Below are positions 57,851 through 64,000 of a DNA stretch of 64,000 bases, in pieces. Source of the stretch: Protula sp. h YS-2021 (Eukaryota; Annelida; Polychaeta; Sabellida; Serpulidae). The DNA lies in contig OX457026.1 in assembly GCA_949752745.1 (NCBI GenBank), positions 48,578,456 to 48,642,455 on the forward strand. The letters are read 5' to 3'. The notes under the pieces are model-generated. The model ran no database searches. It was given only the letters and a program-made list of their open reading frames with translations, and was not told the origin of the DNA. The first letter of the stretch is position 1, and the number at the start of each line of letters is the position of its first letter. Made by a program: the position numbers and the translations under genes.

Positions 57851-59019
57851 ATTGAACGGGTTTGGGTGGTTTTTCACGCGATTTTATTCGATTTATTCGG
57901 TGAAACTGTAATACATAAGTTACAAAATACACTAAATAATAATATTAATTATAATACGATATAAAATTATAACATAATAACAGCTCACAGTTATAGGAAC
58001 ACATAATTTACACGGAAATTATGGCAGAAAAGCGATACGAAAATACCGCCATAATTTAATTATTTTGTGTCCCTTTCAGAAAAAATGCCTGATATTTAAT
58101 ACCCATACAAAATACTGGCATAAACCAGTAGTCAATGCATGTGTCTTGCAAATTATTTACAATGAAAAATATGCATAATCTACTGCCTTAATCTCAGTTA
58201 AATTAAACGACACTTTACTTCTATTCATAAATTAAATTACTAACCAACTGTCCCATCCTAAACGCCACATTCATGGAACAGTCGCTCGATGACAGCAAGA
58301 ATTCGGAACGTCAACACACACAGCGCCATGTCAACACACAAAATGCCATAAAATTTAGTCGCAGAAGACAGAAATCTAGCCTTATTCATACACTCTAATT
58401 TACTTACATTCTAAGTAAATATCTTTTATGACTTCTTGAGTTCAATTTCAATTACATTTCATCTCCAATAAAGTCCATAAACTCCCGTCAAGATTAATAA
58501 AACTCACCGTTTAATGTGCCTAGTTCCTTTAATTTTTCCAGTCTCTCTCGCTTCAAACGCCAACGAAAAGTGAAATTTATACCTCGTTTCAAAGTATTTA
58601 TGCAATTAAGAAGCTACGGATAAAATCACAACACAAACGGTTCACAAGCTACGCATGGAATCACAGCACAAACGTTTCACAATTACTCAATGTTTGACAT
58701 GAAAAAATTATTTTAATTCTCCTCAGTTACCGTCAAACCTCACAGAAAATACAATAACGACCACCTATTAGTCGCCAAAATATAACGAACAGCCTTAAAA
58801 AATGCATGGCCGCATATAGTGGAGATGTACTGCATAACGAAGTACACATCTGCACACAAAACGTCATATTGCTCGTCAAGCGCACATTATACAATGGGAG
58901 GCGCATTCACAAAGATAGAACTTTGCAGACCAGGTTGCATTCACACTACAAACAAGAATGAACATTCGCAACAGTGGCATTAATGTCAAAATGGGGAAAA
59001 AATTGACGTCGTGGGAAAT
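57851..59019. other. AT-rich spacer, no gene recognised
   Basis: Low-complexity AT sequence without domain-bearing frames. The words CGTCAACACACA and ATGTCAACACACA repeat near 58310, and a CACAACACAAACGGTTCACA-type word repeats near 58630 and 58665. Confidence 0.4.
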
Positions 59020-59310
59020 TGTCAAAATGGTGAATTTTTGGCTTGAACTTAGCCGTGAGACGATGTGTTGTCCGGCCGGCATCTCATAGAAGTGATTGTC
59101 ATAGGAACCTGAAACCTTGCGTGGTGAAAATATATATATTGAAGTTGTGCAACGTGGCATGTTTGTCAAATCGTCCAAAAAATGACGTCGTTGGAAATTG
59201 TCAAAAATGGTGAATTTTGGCTTGAACTTGACCGTGAGACGATGTTTTGTCCGGCCGACTTCTCATTGAAGGGATTGTCATAGGAACCTGAAACCTTGTA
59301 GCGTGACTTG
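59020..59310 (+). repeat. Dispersed repeat, copies B and C in tandem (period about 178 bp)
   Basis: Two units share GACGTCGT(G/T)GGAAATTGTC, AAATGGTGAATTTT, GGCTTGAACTT, CGTGAGACGATG, TTGTCCGGCCG and ATTGTCATAGGAACCTGAAA. The second unit ends at ACCTTG just before the third Helitron-like element. Confidence 0.7.
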
Positions 59311-61173
59311 ACCTCGTTTTACTTTTACTGCTTCACGGGGGGGATCCTGCCTTACTGAGGCTCTAGTTCCCACTTGCAAACATAGTTTGCAAATGGGTAT
59401 GCTTTGCAAAGAATTCCGGCCGTTTATTCCTTCCTTTTTTCCGTCACGGAGGTTTCCAGAAAACTCCTCCTACGCTATTTGACGTAGGACGCTTAAATTT
59501 GGCACAGAGATAGAGGGTGATGAGATGTCGTGAAATCCGCAAATTTTTCTGACCTTGACCTTCAAGGTCAAGGTCGAATTGAAGTCAAAGTTTTTTTACC
59601 TGAAAGTGGTTTCCAGAAAACTCCTCCTAGGCTATTTGACGTAGGACGATGAAATTTGGCACAGAGATAGAGAGTGATGAGATGTCGTGAAACCCGCCAA
59701 TTTTTTTTGACCTTGACTTTCAAGGTCAAGGTCAAATTGAGGTCAAAATATTTTTTCAAAAACCTATTTCATTACGAAAAATTGCTGGAAATAGCGCTCA
59801 AATCCTTGTTTTAACACGTGTACGGTGTCGTAGGCAGTAAAATCATGGATGGAATCTCGGCATTCAGTGTCAAGGTCATGTGACTTTTGTATATTGAATT
59901 CCGTTAGAGAAAAATTGTCCATTATACGAAAACGGTTAGAGATAGAGCGATTTTGAGCTTATTTTTGACCCTTTGGGCCTAAAAGACGTTATATAAGAGG
60001 TACCTCGGTGACCTTGACCTCCTCCGTCATGGTCAAGGTCAAAAAGAGGTACCTCGGTGACCTTGACCTCCGTCATGGTCAAGGTAAAAAACCGGATGTT
60101 GACCATTATCTCGAAAACGGTTAGAGATAGAGCGATTTTGAGCTTATTTTCGACCCTTTGGGCCTAAAAGACGTTATATAAGAGGTACCTCAGTGACCTT
60201 GACCTCCTCCGTCATGGTCAAGGTGAAAAAGCGGAAGTTGACCATTGTCTCGAAAACGGTTAGAGATAGAGCGATTTTGAGCTTATTTTCGACACTATCG
60301 GCCTAAAGACGTTATATAACGGGTGCCTCGAAGACCTTGACCTCCTCCGTCATGGTCAATGTCAAAAAGATCTACCTCGGTGACCTTGACCTCCGTCATG
60401 GTCGAGATGAAAAACCGGAAGTTGATCATTATCTCGAAAACGGTTAGAGATAAAGCGATTGTGAGCTTATTTTCGACCCTTAGGGCTTATAAGACGCTAT
60501 ATAAGAGGTATCCCGGTGTCCTTGACCTCCTGAGCCAAGTTGACCATTATCTCGAAAACAGTTAGAGATAGAGCGATTTTGCGTTTATTTTCGACCCTTT
60601 GGGCCTAAAAGAGGTTATATAAGAGGTACCTCGGTGACCTTGACCTCCTCCGTCATGGTCAAGGTCAAAAAGCAAAAGTTGACTATTATCTCGAAAACGG
60701 TTAGAGATAGAGCGGTTTTGAGTTTATTTTCGACCCTTTGGACCTAAAAGATATTATATATAAGAGGTACCTCGGTGACTTTGACCTCCTCCGTCATGGT
60801 CAAGGTGAAAAAGCGGAAGTTGACCATCATCTCGAAAACGGTTATAGATAGTCCGATTTTGAGCTTATTTTCGACCCTTGGGGCCGAAAAGACGTTATAT
60901 AAGAGGTACCTCGGTAACCTTCACCTCCGTCATGGTCAAGGTCAAAAAGCGGAAGTTGACCATTATCTTGAAAACGGTTAGAGATAGAGCGATTTTGAGC
61001 TTATTTTCGACTCTTTGGGCCTAAAAGACGTTATATAAGAGGTACCTCGGTGACCTTGACCTCCTGCGTCATGGTCATCTTGAAAAAGCGGAAGTTGACC
61101 ATTATCTCGAAAACGGTTATAGATAGTGCGATTTTGAGCTTATTTTCGACCCTATCGGCCTAAAGACGTTATA

Positions 61174-61993
61174 CAGGTGCCCCTCGTTAATTCGTCCTCG
61201 GTTAATTCGGTCCTACTTCTAATTCGTACCAATTCCGTCGGTCCCGATTTTGGGACCCATTCACTTCTATGTAAAAGTACGAATTAACGAGGACTCGGAT
61301 AATTCGTCCCAACATGTACCCTCAGTTTTTTTCTATTCCGGTCTTTTATCAATGCAGAGCCATACAGATTTGGCATGCCACACAGTTAAAACAACACGTT
61401 ACTCAGGCATCATGTGTAGCGAGATGAAGGGGTTGCATAATGCGCATTGTGGTGCAGTAATGATGGGGTGTTTAGGGATTATGATTGACATGGTCTACTC
61501 AATACACTGCGTGTCTTAGTGTGCACTGCGTTTTCACTGGCCACTAATCGTCTGTCACGTACTATGCAGCAGCTTAAGATACCGTTTGTCTTCTGTGGAC
61601 ACATCGCGCTCAGGAGCGTGTATAAAAATTGTGAACAGTGGTCAAGCATTTCAACTTGCATAATGGCATCAAAACGAAAACACAATGATTACACAATGGA
61701 CCTTAAGTTCAAAGTGTTAAAGCAAATAACGAGTGGCTCAAAAACCAGAACTGAAATAATGACGGAGTACGGGGTACCTAAAAATACACTTGCTTCATAG
61801 ATAAAGATCAAGGATGAAATAATTAATGGTGTTGAAACCAGCCAATTTGAGCCTGCTCGAAAGTGTGCAAGGCTTGAAAGTTCCTTGTTGTTTTTGTCCA
61901 TTCGAAAATTTGACCCTCAGTAAATTGGTACCCTCGGTTAATTCGCACTTTTTCCCTTGGTCCCGAGGAGTACGAATTAACGAGGGGCCCCTG
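61174..61993 (+). mobile_element. Pogo/Tigger-type element inserted in the satellite, 820 bp
   Basis: Ends CAGGTGCCCCTCGTTAATTC and, inverted, CAGGGGCCCCTCGTTAATTC, with TA at both borders (61172-61173, 61994-61995). Both ends continue with TTCGTCC/GGACT words. It carries only the start of a transposase, so the catalytic part has been deleted. Confidence 0.85.
61663..61923 (+). pseudogene. CENP-B/pogo-type DNA-binding N-terminus, truncated
   Basis: From MASKRKHNDYTMDLKFKVLK through TEYGVPKNTLAS and KIKDEIINGVETSQF the frame matches the CENP-B N-terminal helix-turn-helix (pogo/Tigger DNA-binding domain). A TAG at 61798-61800 replaces the residue after TLAS, where relatives usually have Trp or another residue of the recognition helix. 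After the stop the frame stays open to a TAA at 61921-61923, where the right terminal repeat begins. The CENP-B box-binding second domain and DDE core are absent. Confidence 0.75.
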
Positions 61994-63207
61994 TATAACA
62001 GGTACCTCGGTGACCTTGACCTCCTCCGTCATGGTCAAGGTCAAAAAGAGGTACCTCGGTGACCTTGACCTCCGTCATGGTCAAGGTGAAAAAGCGGAAG
62101 TTGACCATTATCTCTAAAACGGTTAGAGATAGAGCGATTTTGAGCTTATTTTCGACCCTATCGGCTTAAGGACGTTATATAAGAGGTACCTCGGTGACCT
62201 TGACCTCCTCCGTCATGGTCAAGGTCAAAAAGCGAAAGTTGACCATTATCTCGAAAACGGTTAGAGGTAGAGCGATTTTGAGCTTATTTTCGACACTTTG
62301 GGCCTAAAAGACGTTATATAAGAGGTACCTCGGTAACCTTCACCTCCTCCGTCATGGTCAAGGTCAAAAAGCGGAAGTTGACCATTATCTTGAAAACGGT
62401 TAGAGATAGAGCGATTTTGAGCTTATTTTCGACTCTTTGGGCCTAAAAGACGTTATATAAGAGGTACCTCGGTGACCTTGACCTCCTCCGTCATGGTCAT
62501 CTTGAAAAAGCGGAAGTTGACCATTATCTGGAAAACGGTTATAGATAGAGCGATTTTGAGCTTATTTTCGACCCTATCGGCCTAAAGACGTTATAAAAGA
62601 GGTACCTCGGTGACCTTGACCTCCTCCGTCATGGTCAAGGTGAAAAAGCGGAAGTTGACCATTATCTCGAAAACGGTTCTAGATAGAGCGATTTTGAGCT
62701 TATTTTCGACCCTTTGGGCCTAAAAGACGTTATATACGAGGTACCTCGGTGACCTTGACTTCCGTCATGGTCAAGGTGAAAAACCGGAAGTTGACCATTA
62801 TCTGGAAAACGGTTACAGATCGAGCGATTTTGAGCTTATTTACGACCCTTTGGGCCTATAGACGTTATAAAAGAGGTACCTCGGTGACCTTGACCTCCTC
62901 CGTCATGGTCAAGGTGAAAAAGCGGAAGTTGACCATTATCTCGAAAACGATTAGAGATAGAGCGATTTTGAGCTTATTTTCGACCCTTTGGGCCTAAAAG
63001 ACGTTATATAAGAGGTACCTTTGTGACCTTGACCTCCTCCGTCATGGTCAAGGTGAAAAACCGGAAGTTGACCATTATCTTAAAAATGGTTAGAAAACTG
63101 AATTTGATTATTTGAGATTACATTATATTTACTTCGATATCCTTGTTCATGGTAATAATTCGGAAGCTGACAATTATTTGGAAAGACTGAAAAATGTGTC
63201 GGTCTAG

Positions 63208-64000
63208 TTATGGTTTGGTTTGCTTTTATACGCTTTTGCAATGGCAAAGGAATGTCCAAAAATGTCAAACATTAGGTGCTTCTTCAGACAAGGAAATCCC
63301 GCGCAGTTTCAAGTAGACTATTTATTAACAAATTCGCCTTTCCGTTTACCGTGCTTAGCATTTTTTTCATTATTGCATAAGTTCATATAGCTCCTGGGAA
63401 CTTAGTAGGTAAGGTTTATTAACATTTTTATCGCTTCTAAAACATATTGCTTGTTTGGATACACGAAATTGTCCCCCACTCTACCTCTGCCAGGTCCTGG
63501 TCGTAGCGGACCTGGGGCAAAAACAGTCCCAGTTCCTGTAATAGAAATAGCCACAGATGTCAACTTTCCAGGCTGTGAATCTTTGGGCGCACAAATAAAA
63601 CAACGAGGTTCAGACTGGCAGACTTTTCCTTTGAAAGCACGCTGAGGAGAGACCTGGCCCACTGTTTTCGACCTCAACAAACTCAAACTTGAGAGTAATG
63701 AGTGGTTATAAAGGGAAAAATGGTTAAGTGCTAAAAACGGAAATTATAGTAATTTATTCATATTTGAGATAAGGGTTCATTTTTATTTAAGAAACTGTTC
63801 TACATGCCTACTCAACATCCAAGAAAATCCACTCAGTGCCTAAAATGCCACAAAATGCCAGGCCTCGCGTCAATACCAGGAGCTTTTATAATCCCAATGT
63901 CTGCATTGCTACGGGAGTAGCGGCGCCTTTGCACATTGTGTAGTTAATCCATGGACATGAACATTATGAAAGCTCCGACACATTCAGATTTTCTTCTTAA
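63208..64000. other. Right edge: paralogous segment and Pro-rich ORF, no gene confirmed
   Basis: 63250-63420 is the second copy of the segment at 50235-50400, ending in TAG/GTAAG. A 64-codon frame at 63451-63645 has the GC-rich, Pro-rich stretch LSPTLPLPGPGRSGPGAKTV followed by a less biased tail ending PLKAR; it could be a second exon after the donor at 63410, but no acceptor fits clearly. Nothing recognised beyond 63700. Confidence 0.3.

Larger units (their letters stand above)
59925..63090 (+). repeat. Diverged satellite array of element 3, about 17 monomers in two blocks
   Basis: Same monomer order as element 2 but of the CTCCTCCGTCATGGTCAAGG type with AGCTTATTTTCGACCC, and with more substitutions and small indels between monomers (several lack CTCC, one pair has a short duplicate AAAGAGGTACCTCGGTGACC). 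The pogo element splits it at a TA in ACGTTATATAAGAGG. Confidence 0.9.
59367..63207 (+). mobile_element. Helitron-like element 3, second family, 3-prime hairpin lost, pogo insertion inside
   Basis: 5-prime hairpin CCCACTTGCAAAC ATA GTTTGCAAATGGG at 59369-59397, two spacer modules (59450 and 59600), diverged satellite monomers, the AAACTGAATTTGATT segment, then GAAAAATGTGTC joined directly to GGTCTAG (63201-63207). Compared with element 2 the subterminal repeat and the terminal hairpin are missing while the last seven bases remain. A TA-flanked pogo element sits at 61174-61993. Its 5-prime end follows directly on a CTAG at 59363-59366. Confidence 0.8.

Noticed and set aside
59340..59366. A fourth Helitron-like 3-prime end (GCCT TACTG AGGC, then TCTAG)
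   Set aside because: The stem is only four pairs and no subterminal repeat or matching 5-prime end was found; only the CTAG is suggestive.
63451..63645. Pro-rich frame LSPTLPLPGPGRSGPG
   Set aside because: GC-rich and open on both strands, but without a clear acceptor or recognisable domain; mentioned only within the edge region.

Overview
This is gene-poor nuclear DNA of an invertebrate animal: spliced exons, polyA signals, AT-rich spacers, and a very high density of mobile elements. Satellite-carrying Helitron-like elements, a P-type (THAP9-like) element, a PIF/Harbinger element, hAT and pogo elements and a BEL/Pao relic together point to a lophotrochozoan, most likely a bivalve mollusc. 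That assignment is an inference; no marker gene in the window settles it.

Layout. 1-2.2 kb: a compact minus-strand cluster (PC4-like protein, acidic ORF, NADAR-domain protein, Cys-rich ORF running off the edge) plus a broken copy of part of the first gene. 2.28-5.06 kb: a ~52-bp minisatellite and fields of short AT-rich palindromes. 5.06-12.45 kb and 12.47-24.51 kb: two Helitron-like elements lying head to tail, each filled with a satellite of ~139-bp monomers. 25-31 kb: a decayed relative of those elements, the last exons of a DEG/ENaC channel gene, and a BEL/Pao pol relic. 33.5-41.5 kb: a PIF/Harbinger element whose last transposase exon is interrupted by a 3.3-kb P-type element with 31-bp terminal inverted repeats and an 8-bp target duplication. 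41.8-50.1 kb: a chain of non-autonomous DNA transposons (foldback, hAT-like, nested hAT-like, minisatellite foldback, pogo/Tigger-like). 50.6-53.0 kb: an inverted short copy of the second Helitron-like family. 53.0-57.5 kb: a dead hAT element. 59.4-63.2 kb: a third copy of the Helitron-like family, itself interrupted by a pogo-type element.

The most striking structure is the satellite-carrying elements. Each intact end set has a 5-prime hairpin (13-bp stem, 3-nt loop, the same C-A mismatch), a poly-T tract, a conserved spacer, the satellite, a subterminal repeat that is the exact complement of the 5-prime arm, a second hairpin, five bases, then CTAG. The two families use different arm sequences but the same shape, with covarying changes, while their satellite monomers are related.

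No gene in the window is both complete and certain. The PC4/NADAR cluster and the DEG/ENaC 3-prime end are the best candidates for non-transposon coding sequence. The THAP9-like transposase is nearly intact apart from two frameshifts in homopolymers.
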